From positions 55,624-119,623 of the forward strand of contig CAJQUW010011581.1 of assembly GCA_907163375.1 (NCBI GenBank): a stretch of DNA of 64,000 nt, given 5' to 3'. The stretch is from Prostheceraeus crozeri. Lineage: Eukaryota > Platyhelminthes > Polycladida > Euryleptidae. A program made the translations under genes and the position numbers. Positions 21,660-33,790 of the stretch are shown here, piece by piece. A model generated the notes under the pieces. It did no database searches and was not told the DNA's origin. It saw only the letters and a list, made by a program, of their open reading frames with translations. The number at the start of each line of letters is the position of its first letter. Position 1 is the stretch's first letter.

Positions 21660-23161
21660 ATGAAACGAACTCGAAATGCGATCTCCGTCGAAAAGAAGAG
21701 GCAAATCGTCAAATTTGCTGAAGTGAATCCTTCCTATTCGCAACAAGCTCTCGGTGACAAGTTCAATGTACCACGATCTACCATTTGAGATATTCTGAAA
21801 CATTGCGATAAATTCCTGCAGGATGATTTACATGAAGCGGATTTGCGTCGAAGTCGTGTCCAAGGTGGCAAGAACGAACAGCTAGAAGAGCGCTTATTCC
21901 AATGGTTTTGACAGAAACGATACCAAAACATTATTATAACCGATGAAATACTCCGAAAGAAAGGTCAAGCGATAGAGAAGAGCTGCAAATAGACAATTTC
22001 AAGTATAGTCAGGGATGGATGAATCGGTTCAAGAAAAGACACCTCATCAAACAATACACTTTGTCTGGAGAGTCTGCCAGTGTGGACACGACACACCTGG
22101 AAGATGAGATCAAAAAGTTGAAGGAGAAAATCTCTTCTTACGATCCTGACTCTGTGTATAATTGCGACGAAACCGGTCTTTTTTACCGCATGATTCCTGA
22201 CAGATCATTGAGTACCAAATCCGAAAGTCACCATGGAGTAAAGTGAGCTAAGGATCGCATTACAATATTACTCTGTTGTAACGCAACCGGAACTGACAAA
22301 CGAAAATTGTTCTTCATTGGAAAATCAAATAAGCCTCGTAGTTTCAAAAGCTTCAATCCAGCTCTGTATTGTGACAACACATCAGATCAAAAGGCATGGA
22401 TGACGGGAAGCATTTTCCTAGAGTACCTACGGGACTTGAATGCTTGCTTCGTTGCTGAGAACAAGAAAATCTTGGATAATGCGACAAGTCACTGTTGCCC
22501 TCAACTGTCTCATATTGAACTTCTTTTTCTGCCTCCAAACATGACTTCTTCATTGCAACCGCTTGATTGCGGGATCATTAAAAATTTCAAGGCTTTCTAC
22601 CGCCAGTCACAACTGAGTCAGTATGTTGTAATGGCAGATGATAATCTTACCCCTGATATCACCCTGAAGGAAGCAATCAGGTTCAGTAAGATCGCATGGG
22701 ATTCAGTTAGTGAAAAGACGATTCAAAACTGCTGGAGTCACACCGGCCTACTTTCGCCAAATAGTTCGGAAGAACATGAATCCCCAACGCTTGTTTTGAG
22801 AGGTAATGTTTTTGACAGAATGAAATCAATCTTCAATAATATTGGCATCTTGACACCCGACGAATTTTGTGAGATAGACAATGCAACTGAAACTGAAAAC
22901 AATGCCGAAGAGGACGTACCGGTGATATTTTCAAATGAGGAGGAGGAAAATTGTGACAGCGTCATTAAGTCAGAAAAAGAGCCGATTACATCCAAACGAG
23001 CTCGTGACTCACTGTCGACGGTGATTGAATACTTCGAGAATCATCCGCTGGCTAGTGAGGACGATGTCAAATCTCTCATGCAGCTGAGTGAGCGAATTGT
23101 TGTTTTATCGCAACACCATGCAACACAAAAGAAAATTACTGACTTCTTCTCTAAGTGTTAA
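21660..23161 (+). pseudogene. pogo/Tigger transposase, decayed
   Basis: DDE transposase with a CENP-B-like N-terminus. The ATG at 21660 begins MKRTRNAISVEKKRQIVKF and YSQQALGDKFNVPRSTI (Psq-type helix-turn-helix). Then come a second HTH (NFKYSQGWMNRFKK), YNCDETGLFYRM (first catalytic Asp), KKILDNATSHCCP (second) and SLQPLDCGIIKNFK (third). The last 284 codons (22307-23161) are open and include an acidic tail ending ITDFFSKC. In-frame stops follow STI (about 21787), QWF (about 21908) and HGVK (22244), and there is one frameshift near 21980. The second catalytic block appears about two residues shorter than usual. Length, about 490 codons, fits the family. Confidence 0.9.
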
Positions 23162-23415
23162 AAGACCAATCCTTATATAGGCAATAGTAATGTACGTGTA
23201 CAACTATAATCTGTTGCCTCCATTACATGTTTCTATACGCTTATCGTCCAGAAATGAGCTTGCAGATACGCTAGGTAGCCAGAGTTGTTCTCTAATACAG
23301 TACCAAGGAAAATAGAAGAATATTTGATGAATTAAACAATAATTTCGTTTATCCGCCGCTTTCGCCAAAGAAAGTAATTTCACCGATGGTGGCGGATAAA
23401 CGGGGGTTGACTGTA

Positions 23416-25325
23416 CTTCAAAAAACGAGTACCTAGCCTATAATATTCGACAGCCTTCCCTGAAGACTTGTATGATTTAAAAATTCGATTAGATGTGAGT
23501 AAAGTAACTGCCACAAAAATACCTTCAGCATATTGAATCCATAACATGGAACTGAAGTGTGACCGATGGAATAATACATGAATTTACAACTAGAAGTAAA
23601 TAGAATTATAGATACATGGTACGTATGACAAGGTTACATAACGAATGACAGAACATTGAAGCAAATCGGGATGCGATAGCTCAATGTAAAAAATTAAATG
23701 ATATCTTATGATTCTCCTTGAGGTTCACACTGATGAAATGTTCCGTCACTGAGTTAGTGCAATTATGCGTCAGTTAGGAATAACAAAAATATGTCAAATA
23801 AGAAAATAAAAATTATGATCAGTTAATGTTCTAAAGTGCTTTTCTCTGCAATAGCTCGATGAAATCCTCTAAATTTTTAACCAAATGCTCATTATAGCTT
23901 ATGTAATTTAGTCATGTTCATAGAAGTTCGGTACATTTTTTTGTTCGAGAGATTTTTTGAAAATTAAACAAGTAGTATGTCTCAAAAATTCAAATTTTGA
24001 ATATTTCATGAATAGCAAGGTGAAACATTTAAATATTTATATATTTTGATAAAGTAGGTAGACCTGAACAAATGTAAAAAACATCATAGCTTTCTTGTAC
24101 AATTTTTTTTTCATAAAACATGTGTTTGGGACCACCGTGGATGGAAGGAAGACCTCACGTCTCAAAGTTGGCACTGCACCACGATTTTTGGTTGATCTCA
24201 TTGGCTGAATTTTATTTTTTTGCATTCAATTAATATTGTCTGAACTCATTTTAATTGTTCTCACCTTGGTGATGACAATATAAAACTTTTAGTAATTTCC
24301 AAGTTGAAGTCCAAAAATTAATATCAAGTCAATTGCTGCCTATGTTCTGTTTCATTCTTCTCATTCCAAAGCCACTGATGCATCACACCAGTGTAAATTA
24401 CATTTGCAAGGAAATGTATAAGCAAGTCACAGCTATGATAATCGCTGCAAATTTGCAACAACGTAGAAAACAACAACCTGTTGTCCCAACATATGCAACA
24501 TTTAAGAGTATTTGCACCCGGACCAGCCTATTTGACATACAGCATTTAAACTTTTGGCTGTGTCAATTCATGGGTCGTTGTGAAATACCAAAATTACATG
24601 TTGTCATTTTCTTTAATGAAATTTTGTAGTTTGTAAATTGGCAGTGGCTATCACATCGGCTGAGCTGGTACGATTTTATTCTCGCGACTTCCGACTCAGC
24701 AGGCACAACTTTCTTCCATATCTGTCACCACGCTTCAGATTTTTGACCCACTGGGTACTCACAATTACTCAACATGACAGGAATCATTCATCGGTATGTG
24801 TCTTGACTCGCTGCTTTTCTTGCTTCGCCATACTTTGTTTTGATTCATCTTCTAGGCTTTGTTTTAGAAATTTAGTGATTTCTAGACCGAAATAAACTTA
24901 TTTCCCAGCTATAAGACAATTTTGTCTAATATCGGCAATTTTTGGATCATGTCACACTTTTAAATTAATGACTGAATAAAGCTCGGTGACTAAGAAATCA
25001 TCAGCTCGATAGGACAGAAAATGTTAGAACTAGACACCACAGCAATCCCAAAAATTAGTGTAGTACCGGTATGTCATTTCCTGCACTTACTGTGCACATT
25101 ATCGTGCATAAACTGTTCACATTCTACTACAGAGCGAATTGATATTTTTTGGCTGAATAACGACTAAATGAGGTGATCGTTGACTACCGTTAAATAGGCC
25201 TACACGTCCACAATAATGCAAGCATTACACGCACTACATACTATACTCACGTAGTACATAAGATACTGAAATCACCTATAAATTTTCCATTATGACAGCG
25301 AAAACGCACGTTTTCCTATGTTGTC
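23416..25325. other. No gene recognised
   Basis: AT-rich sequence between the pogo element and the next foldback structure. Frames at 24333-24895 match nothing known. Confidence 0.45.
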
Positions 25326-25330
25326 CGCAT

Positions 25331-26643
25331 GAGATCCGTATGCATGTTTCATGTCCGTGTTGATCTCCACGCAAAGTGTCTTTAAAATCTTTCATAATTA
25401 GTTCAAACTGTGTCTAACCATAGAGTAGGTATTAGGCAAAGCAACTCAACATTTATCCCCTATGTGTATACAGTTTCGATTTCATTCAATGAACATGAGT
25501 CGTGACCCAGTACCACTGTCAAACTATCATGTTAAACCAACTTTTGCCTTTTCATTCTTGATGATAGAGCAATTCGACCTAATAGAATTTTAGAAATTTA
25601 ATTCTCATTACAGGTAATTATTAATATTTGTACTACTATATTTAAAGCTTTTTAGCAACACATCAAAAAGTGGCGAAATCTACATGGTGAAAGAAGATTC
25701 AATATTAAGAAGATATTCACACATCTGATGTGATTATGTAGTGGCATGGAAACATCGTTTGTAGATAAAGATCATCCCGTAATAGCAGACATTAGGGTAA
25801 AGACTCCTCTCAAGCATTACGCAGTGTTACGGGAATGCTATCTTATCTCCTAATGATTTTTTTGCTCTATCGATAAAGATAAGATGCATGTTTTGCCAGA
25901 CAAATTGCATGCTTATAATTGCAATTTTTATCAAGAAAACGATGAGCTTGTTGGTCAGACAGTAACTGCAGCAGGGTTTTTGAACCTGTTGATGCGTGAT
26001 TTTTCTGATGTTTTCCCGCGACTGAATAGTTACTCAAAACACTGCACCACGCTTAGCGTGTCTGTTGTGATAGTGAAAGATCCTTCTCTACTCTTAAGGA
26101 AATGAAAATATTAGGACGAGTATGTCCGATGAGAGATTGTATAATTATCTTTTCTTTCGATTGAAAAAGAACTCATAGCCCGTATCATAAAAAGTGTCCC
26201 TGAAAAATGGCATTAAAGAAAAAAAAATGTTGAATTGGAATGCTATGTTTTTGCCTCATTTCGAAGGTATGCAATGACTTTGGGAATGCATACGGATCTC
26301 ATACAGAGCGGCGACGGAAGGCCGCGGACATTTTGTTTCTTGCTATGAAGTTGTGCCGTCAATCAGAAGTTTTCATTGACTTGAGGCTTTGACAGGAAGC
26401 TAGTGAGCTTTCTAGGGAGTTATTAATACAGCTTGGACTAATTATGAAGGTTCTTAAAGACATGTTTTACGTGGAGATTAACACGGACATGAAACGGATC
26501 GCATAAAGGATTTCACGGAACTTACGGATCCAAAACGGAGCGCCGACGGAACTTCGTTTGAGTTCCGTTAAGTCCGCCTATCCGCGGAGTTCCGACGGAA
26601 CGCCGACGGAAGTCCGCGGATTTTCCGATGATAACACCCCTGG
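25331..26643. mobile_element. Probable hAT-like element with GACGGA subterminal repeats
   Basis: GTTTCATGTCCGTGTTGATC (about 25350) returns inverted near 26480 as GATTAACACGGACATGAAAC. CGCCGACGGAA, GTCCGCGGA and TCCGCGGA words repeat from 26310 to 26625. The right end reads GATAACACCCCTG, whose inverse CAGGGGTGTTATC is a typical hAT terminus. The matching left terminus was not found, so the left boundary is only the start of the inverted repeat. The frame at 25884-26105 inside it has no recognisable product. Confidence 0.5.
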
Positions 26644-27120
26644 TCGACGGATTTAGTAACAATAACGTTAGAGTAACGTTAATATCTTTCGAATTATGGC
26701 AACTTTAACGTTAGCAAATAGAGAAGTATAACGTTTGCAATGGTCCACTTTTTCTGTTATCCTAACGAAAACCTATAACGTTAGTTTTTTGTTAGTCAAA
26801 TCTAAAAAGTAACGTTAGCATACTTCGCAAAACTCACTATACTTCTCATTTCACTAATTTCCAATGATCCAGAGATATACTAAGATCAAAACTTGATCCA
26901 TATAGTGTTACCGTTTTTCATCACAATTAAATACATATTAAATACCAAAATATAAATCCTTCATCGAAGGTTTATCGTGCCAAAGACGTTAGAGTAACGT
27001 TAAATTATTTCGGATCATGGTGGCTTAATTAAACTTTAGCAATGGTCGACAAGTTCCGCTATCCTAAATTAAGAAAAGTATTATTTCCAATATAAACTTT
27101 AGTTTCCAAAAAACGAATTT
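26638..27120 (-). mobile_element. TAACGTT-rich repeat element, minus-oriented copy
   Basis: Inverse of the element at 19458-19939, starting CCCTGGTCGACGGATTTAG and ending AAAAAACGAATTT. Length differs by one base and I see very few differences. It abuts the CACCCCTG end of the preceding GACGGA-rich element, sharing CCCTG. Its flanks are unrelated to those of the other copy. Confidence 0.85.
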
Positions 27121-27792
27121 CATTGATTACTACAATTGTAATCCGCATGAGAAAGATAGTGAAATCTCACCAAAAATAATTGTTCTTAGAAAAAGCCAAA
27201 ACATGTACAACTAAGTTAACAAAATTGTATCACATTAATTAAGCAGAGTATACATGTAGGCCTACACAGACAATTCTGGAAAAATTACAATTTCAGTCTT
27301 AGCATGATTTTGCAATATAGCCAAGTCCACTTTCCACTTCAGAGACCATCAACATATCCAATATGTACCTGGCAGGTTGACTTGCAAGTAGATTATAATG
27401 CCCTGAGTAAGTTATCCAGATAAGTAAATATACTCGGAGTAAATTTATAATATTCAATTAGCATGAAGCTATCTTGTGAACATAATTGGGAAAACCGAGT
27501 ACACTATTATTGTATCAGGTGCATGCAATTATGAAAATATTTGTAGCCTATAATTCAAATCTGAAGATAATCTTTGCTAAGGTTGAAATATTATTTGTAA
27601 AAAAGCAAATCACCACAATAACAAAATCAGATGTTTTTCCAGTAACATTTATAATTAAATTATGTCGAGCTATCAAACTTTCCAAATGCTATTATGCAAA
27701 TTTTTCCAAGAAATTCGGTGTGTTCAATCATAAATCAGGGCTACTCTATTATTGCGCAATGTGATGGTCTCTACAATATTGTACATGATATA
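27121..27792. other. No gene recognised
   Basis: AT-rich spacer. The 92-codon frame at 27486-27764 has no known relative and is probably chance. Confidence 0.4.
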
Positions 27793-27800
27793 CTTCTAAT

Positions 27801-30525
27801 CAGAGTTGGAAAAGTCGGAATTGGAATTAATTCCGACCCGGAATTAATTCCATTTTTCGTCGGAATTGGAATTGGAATTGACGATATTTAAATCTACTGG
27901 AATTGGAATTGGAATTGGAATTGACCTTGATAAACCTCAATTCCACTTTTTCGATAGACCTGTGATAAATCTATTTGTACAAAAATTGAAACCACAGTAT
28001 TCGGCCGTTATGTTAACTGCACGCAGAGATAAGAGAGATAGATCGACAGAGCTAGTTTTATTCTATTGTTGAATAAAGGGTGCTAATTGTGACTTTGATG
28101 GGCCTACAGCCCCAGACAATGTTAATTCAGCAATTAAGCAAACAATGAAAAGATAATAATCTTTGTTCAATCTGTTATTTAGTTATTTATCATGTAAGAT
28201 AATTAATCAAAGTAAAACGATTGTTGAATTTAGTTATTGATTGGATAAGCACACAAATTAGAGATTAACTTAATCTCACACGTTGTACACACGAAAAAAA
28301 TGGAAAGAGGAAAATTAACCCTGCATTAAAGGGCAGCCTGTCAGTTCAAATCACAACAAATTATTCTAATAATTAATGATTCAATTAAAATGGCAATGAC
28401 ATGAAATTTTATTTAACTTCCAATCACAACAATTGACAATATTAATTTCAAGACTATAATTATACAAATACGATACTCAACGGTAAAAGAAAAACTTTAA
28501 ACTTGCAGTTCACTTCTTGATGTTGAATTCACTTCAATTCGATCGGACTCACTTATACCAAAATAATATCATAAATATCATGAAAATCAGTGTCACCTAT
28601 ACCGTCAATCTTCAATCGCGCTCGCTGATGTAGGTGTTGCCGCATACGCTACTGTGTTGTTGTTCGCTGGTAGGCAGTTGTAGTTGTTACTTCTGTAGTC
28701 AAGTTCCACCGCGAGAGCACGGAGTTCTTCTAACAGCTACTGAAGATGTCGTATGTGTTGTTGTTGGTAGTTGTTGTTGCTTCAATTTCTCATCGTCTCT
28801 AATTTATGCAAATGTTTGACACTTGACGATAAATCCACTTTCTTTTGAAAATTGAAAGTTTCCTTTAATCTCTGCTCGTTAGCTTTCGACCCGACCACAT
28901 TTCGTTCCTATCACGGAATTTTTAATCTCCTTTTTTAACATGAACCATTAATCAGTTTTCATGATATCATTTTTATCGTCGTTTTTTCTTTCATCAACAA
29001 TCACGTTATTCGCACATTGAATTTCTTTCTTCTGTCAGTTTATTAATAGATTTATTCGCATCTCTATCTCTCTCTCTCATAGAAGTAGATAACAGTACAC
29101 TAGAATAGAAGTTTGATATCTTGCCTATGTACAATGATGGCACATGGAAAAATCTATGGTCTGTAGATCAGATTCGATCTAAAACATTGTATCATAGTCA
29201 AACTATTTGCCAAGTTGGTTATGGAAGTTGTTGGCAGCAAATTAATGCAGGATTTTTATAAAGATAATATTAAGTGAGATGGTGGCATTGTTTCATGTGG
29301 TATAGCCTACTATTCCCTGGGTTGGTATTGTGTCGATTTGCAGCAATCATTAACAACTATTTTTCAAAATTCGAATTAAAAATTGGTCCACAATGTCATA
29401 ATTGAAAGTGGGCGTTGCACTGGTTGTAAGAATATCTCAAGAATTCAATAGAAAAAATTCTAATTATAGGATGATTTCTCCTTCATACGGTTAAGAAACC
29501 TAGCACTTTTGTCGAATAAACACATTGAAAGCTTCTTCACCGACAATAATTTCTCAGATAAGTGAGCAGTCGCTGGAACTTTTCAATTAATCATTAAATG
29601 ACACATGTGATATAGTGTGATGATATTTTGAAAGCTGATATTCGAAAGCATGTAAAGATTTTGAAAATTATTCAAATATAGTGAACAGGGGAGCCCTTTC
29701 AAGTAAAATGAATACTCTGAGATTTCTTGAACTCTGATTTCAAGCTGGAGCAATGTAGCCTATGTTCTGTAAATCGACATTGCAAGTTGCATATGTGACT
29801 GATAATACTCTTGATAGATTATAGGAGCGATATTTCAAAATGATGAACGTACAGAACGTTTTAAAGGATTTCTTTCTTTGTCATCCTGTCGCCGCAGTAT
29901 TTTGTACATTCACTATTGCTTTTGTGTATGATCTTTGGACAAGGGGCAGCAATCCAGATCACAATTTGGCTTGATAAATATAAATACAAATGAGAAAACA
30001 CGGAAACCAGCACGCACAATTTGCGTTTTGCCCCAACTTAGTTCCCCCGGCGTGTGCCATAATTTTCATGCAATTTCCATTCTAGGACTTTCTATGGTAC
30101 TGTTAATTTCTATGCTCTCTCTCAGCGTTTGATTCTTTGCTGACAGTTAATTTTCTTTTCTCTTTTTCACAAGATGTTGAATATCTCGTTTATGAAACGA
30201 AAATGGCGTAGGCTGACCGGCTACATATATACATGTACATGTACACAAGAAATATGGACTATGAACATGAGAACGTACATAGGAACGACGCAGGGAACGG
30301 CACACAGGAATAACGAGGATAGGATACGGGCACATGGGTTAGATAGAAGCGAGGAAACTTTAGATACATTAACATATACGCGTCATGCAATTATCGGAAT
30401 TGAATCTCATTATGGAATTGGAATTGGAATTGAATTGAACTGTTTCGACTGGAATTGGAATTGGAATTGAAATTTCTGCTCTGGAATTGGAATTAAAAAA
30501 TTTCAGTGGAATTTTTCCAGCTCTG
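27801..30525. mobile_element. hAT-like element with GGAATT subterminal repeats, 2.7 kb
   Basis: The left terminus CAGAGTTGGAAAA and the right terminus TTTTTCCAGCTCTG are inverted repeats. The 8-bp target duplication CTTCTAAT (27793-27800 and 30526-30533) is exact. Next to both ends lie runs of GGAATT or TGGAATTGGAATT (27815-27950 and 30395-30500). Inside are short TC-rich and AT-rich stretches and no transposase; the short frames at 28634 and 30174 have no known product. It is a long non-autonomous member, or one that lost its gene. Confidence 0.92.
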
Positions 30526-30670
30526 CTTCTAATGATTACATGATCAATCAAATTAAAAGCATCTGGTAAAATTGCATTGACATTCATGAATCATGGTTAC
30601 TTTGCAAAATAAAGAGATGCAATTTTTGAAAAATGGCAATGCACTTTGACAACATTATCTAGCATTACAC

Positions 30671-31661
30671 TAGCGTTTGACAGAATTTGGGGCTTTCTTC
30701 AGCCATCTCTGTATAGAGTCGATTATATCTTTTTCAGATGCATTCGTAAATTCATTTCGCGCAATTCCAAAAATGACACGACATACATATATTCGGGAAA
30801 CAGTTTTTAAGTGATAGTTTCCCTTTATGTTTCCCAAGCCAATTTAGTTCACAGGCGACCTGTTGTATAAAAAGCTTTGACAGTGCCATGTATACTGTCG
30901 ATCTGACTTCATCACCACCAACATTTCCAACGTAAGACACAAATGTTTCCGCTTTATCAGATGTACTGAAATGCTCATTCAATTTCTCACAGTCTGTAAT
31001 AAGCTCACAAGGGAGTTTCACATCGATGTCAGGTATCTGAATATTATTCTTATTCCTCAGTTGTCTTAGCATCATATTGTTCTCCTTGTTTAAAATGTAG
31101 TTAGCACTCAGAAGTTTTATGATTTGGGAGGCAGTAATATTCGTGCTTCCGAATACTTCTACTAGAACTCTGTCAGTTTCACTAGGCTTAGTGATTGGAT
31201 GGTCACGAGATCTATCTAACGATGACATAGAAGCACCAAGAGCCTGAACATGTCTTCCAGTCGGCGTAGAAGAATGTCCGGAAATTTCATCGGGAGCGCG
31301 CGTTGGTGTTGATGCACGGCTAGTAACTGGTCGAAGATTATCAGGCATTGGATCGAAATGTGGGGTCTTCCTGATCGGCGTAGAAGTATGTAAGGAAATT
31401 TCATCAGGATCCCACGTTGCTATCGATACAGGACTCGCAGCTGGGCGAGGGATACTGGGCATTGGATCACAATTTGAAGCCTTTCTAGTTGGCTTAGAAC
31501 AATGTCTGGAAATTTGTAAGTTTGTTTCTCCACCTTCGTTATCAGAAGTTTCACTGGTGCGGTCAAAACAAGGTCTTTTCCTAGGCTGCTCTCCGTCAGT
31601 CTCCGACATACTCCATTCTTTTCATATCGCTGAGCGCGATAATAGACATAATCCAAGTCAT
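30671..31661 (-). pseudogene. DUF4806-like protein gene, right copy (last exon)
   Basis: The exon starts after the acceptor TTTCTTACAG, with DDLDYVYYRAQRYEKN. It has a Pro/Ser/Thr linker with repeated DEIS-type motifs (FDPMPDNLRPVTS), a leucine-rich heptad-like stretch (IIKLLSANYILNKENNMML) and then a DUF4806-like domain: VKLPCELITDCEKLNEHF, YVGNVGGDEVRSTVYMALS and ACELNWLGKHKGKLSLKN. One frameshift near 30775 moves the end into a frame reading VIFGIARNEFTNASE and DSIQRWLKKAPNSVKR, followed by a stop at 30671. About 325 codons. DUF4806 proteins are usually found with mobile elements in invertebrates; their role is unknown to me. The exon begins in phase 1, matching the donor of the 40871-41056 exon. 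Confidence 0.8.
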
Positions 31662-31925
31662 CTGTAAGAAATATGTAGGCTATCATGCAGCATTAAAAAA
31701 CAACTGATGATCAACATTTAATCAAAATCATATACGTAAGTCTCACATTCATTTTGATGTGTGTAATTTGCATCACTAGCGTCCTATTTCAGGATGTACG
31801 GAATAAAAAATCAGACATTCTCTTTAACAGGACGCCCGCCAATTTTCAGATGGTAATTTCCAAACAGGGGAGAAGATTCAGACTTTCAGCAAAAATCGCA
31901 ATGCACCCGACAGATACATAGATAG

Positions 31926-32183
31926 TTATAGAACGCGTGCAAAAAACTGATTGAACTCAACACTTAGAACGATTCTTATTGAGAGAAACCAAAACGTGGA
32001 AGAAAATGTTTCTTTGTCAACGGTCCCAAGACTTTCGCATACGACATTGTCATAAGAAATGTCTTTCAGCTCTGAGAACCGGCTCGGTGCAGTGTCAGGA
32101 GGAATCTTTCTCAACTCATTGAAACAATCGCTAGCAATGAGGTCCAATCTGAGATGTGTCAGCAGTGCGTGGAAGTTGTTCAT
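31926..32183 (-). CDS. Unrecognised 85-aa frame (right-arm copy)
   Basis: Same protein as 17285-17542, with no residue difference. It lies upstream of the DUF4806 exon on the same strand, about 265 bp away. No domain recognised; see the left copy for alternatives. Confidence 0.3.
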   Translation of the reverse strand: MNNFHALLTHLRLDLIASDCFNELRKIPPDTAPSRFSELKDISYDNVVCESLGTVDKETFSSTFWFLSIRIVLSVEFNQFFARVL

Positions 32184-32762
32184 AGTCGATCTTTAAGCGC
32201 GGAAATTGACACCAAATTGCGGTGATTATACAAATCCGCAGTGTTTATACATGAAGATAGTTAGCGGATGCTAACTGAAAATATATGTGAAAAATTAGAA
32301 AATACAATCAACATTATTAAATATTATAATGAAGAGCGACGTTACGTCTGTCTCCTTTGCGTTTATTGACCGCATTATAAAAGAAATTCAATTAAAGATC
32401 GCTAGACTACGGCCGTCGCTTCGTGGCACAGAAATTTCAAGGACCAATTCAGAAGTAGCAGTATGATGCAGTGCATCAAATGTATAGCCATAAAGTGTAG
32501 TTATTGCTTATAGCTCGCTATTGCTCGAAGAAAGTCGGAATAATAGAAAATTCAAAGAAGTAGGATATACTCGTATATTAACAGAATTCACGAAGACAGC
32601 CACTGTATAGTTCTACTTTATTGCCTTTCTCCGAATTGAGTTTCTCTGATTTTGATCCTTATAAGCAATTCGATGGAATGATACGAACACGCATTTCTGA
32701 GATAGATGACTAAATCATTCTGTGTAGCCTACTCTTGACTTCTGCAAGTGTTATAGCGCATT

Positions 32763-32990
32763 GACCGGCGCGGTGGCCTAGTAGTAGTGTTCGCCCTGCG
32801 TCCGGTAGACCTTGGTTCAAATCTTGGTCGGGTCAAACCTAAAACTTTTAAAATAGGTACATGTACACTCTGCATTCTTGCTAAACACCCAGCACAAAAA
32901 GAATGCGAGTGGGATAAATAACATCTCGGCCACATGGAAGAATGGCTCTGAGCCAAATGTGCTTCCGAGTATAAACAAAGTTAATTTATT
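32763..32990 (+). mobile_element. tRNA-derived SINE
   Basis: GACCGGCGCGGTGGCCTAG begins the copy. The A box lies in TGGCCTAGTAGTAGTG and the B box in GGTTCAAATCTTGG, 30-40 bases apart as in tRNA promoters for RNA polymerase III. The 3' body has AACACCCAGCACAAAAAGAA and GAATGGCTCTGAGCC and ends in TTAATTT-rich sequence. The tRNA cloverleaf is not closed (no acceptor-stem pairing), so it is a SINE. The 128-codon frame at 32878-33264 starts in its body and is not a gene. Confidence 0.85.
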
Positions 32991-33790
32991 TAAGTTAATT
33001 TATAAGTATCTTCTAACGTATCTCTTACATCAATTACATTTTGTGATACTCTGCATGCTTTTTCTTCATCTTTTTCAATCATCAATTGACTTGTTTCTTC
33101 TATCTTCAGATAGCTTTGCGATATATTCACGATTAAAACTCCAGCTGATCATTTCAAGTAATGGCATTCTTCATTTAAAAGGTGTTTCGCGATTTTTTGA
33201 AATTATTTTACCTCTCATTTCGATCCTTTGTTTTGTGATGTTCTCGTTAAGAATCCTTTCATAGTAGTGGTACATTTTCATGTATTTAATTGATAAGAAG
33301 TTAAATTTTGTATCTTTGAATCTCGAGGTGTGGTACAAAAATCGATGCCATAATAGAATTCTTCGGGTTGAATAATGGCACTATACCAAAAAAATGAGGC
33401 ATTTCATTGATGTATACCGAAAGTTGCTGGAGTTAACACTCTATTTAATTCTTTACTCTACGGATGAAATGACATCATCTCTTGTATTCAACCGACTGTC
33501 TGTTGACATGGACATCCAGGACACGAGTCTCATATACACAAGGTAACTACAGTAATTACAAACTAATTATTGAATGGTTCACTTAGTCAATCATTGATCG
33601 GTATTGATGTTTGTGACGGACTTTCTGTTATGCTGCAGTTGCAATGCTACAAAGGTTATTTCATTTGGAAAGAGGAGGATAGCTATAATTATCAAACTTC
33701 ATGGATCTCAGGATTGACCCAATTTATCTTTGGATTTACGGAAACGTAGGCACCATGTATACAGGTAGGTACATTCTGAATATCATACCG

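Larger units (their letters stand above)
20682..23413 (+). mobile_element. pogo/Tigger DNA transposon, 2.7 kb
   Basis: Left terminus CAGTCAACTCCCGTTTAT and right terminus GGCGGATAAACGGGGGTTGACTG-type sequence form inverted repeats. Each is flanked by a TA target duplication (20680-20681 and 23414-23415), as expected for Tc1/mariner/pogo. GTTTATCCGCC and TTTCGCCAA(G/T) are repeated just inside both ends. It holds a decayed transposase gene (21660-23161) and a long palindrome in its 5' leader (20938-21508). It lies between the two arms of the large inverted repeat. Confidence 0.93.
31216..33790. repeat. Right arm of the large inverted repeat
   Basis: Inverse of 15262-19456 without the two insertions found in the left arm, so it shows the empty sites for both. 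It contains the SINE at 32763-32990, the 85-codon frame at 31926-32183 and most of the DUF4806 exon. The homology fades at ATATCATACC near 33790, next to unrelated sequence. Confidence 0.9.

Noticed and set aside
32763-32835. Possible tRNA gene
   Set aside because: A and B boxes are present, but the acceptor stem does not pair and a SINE body follows; an inverted copy exists at 16478-16704.
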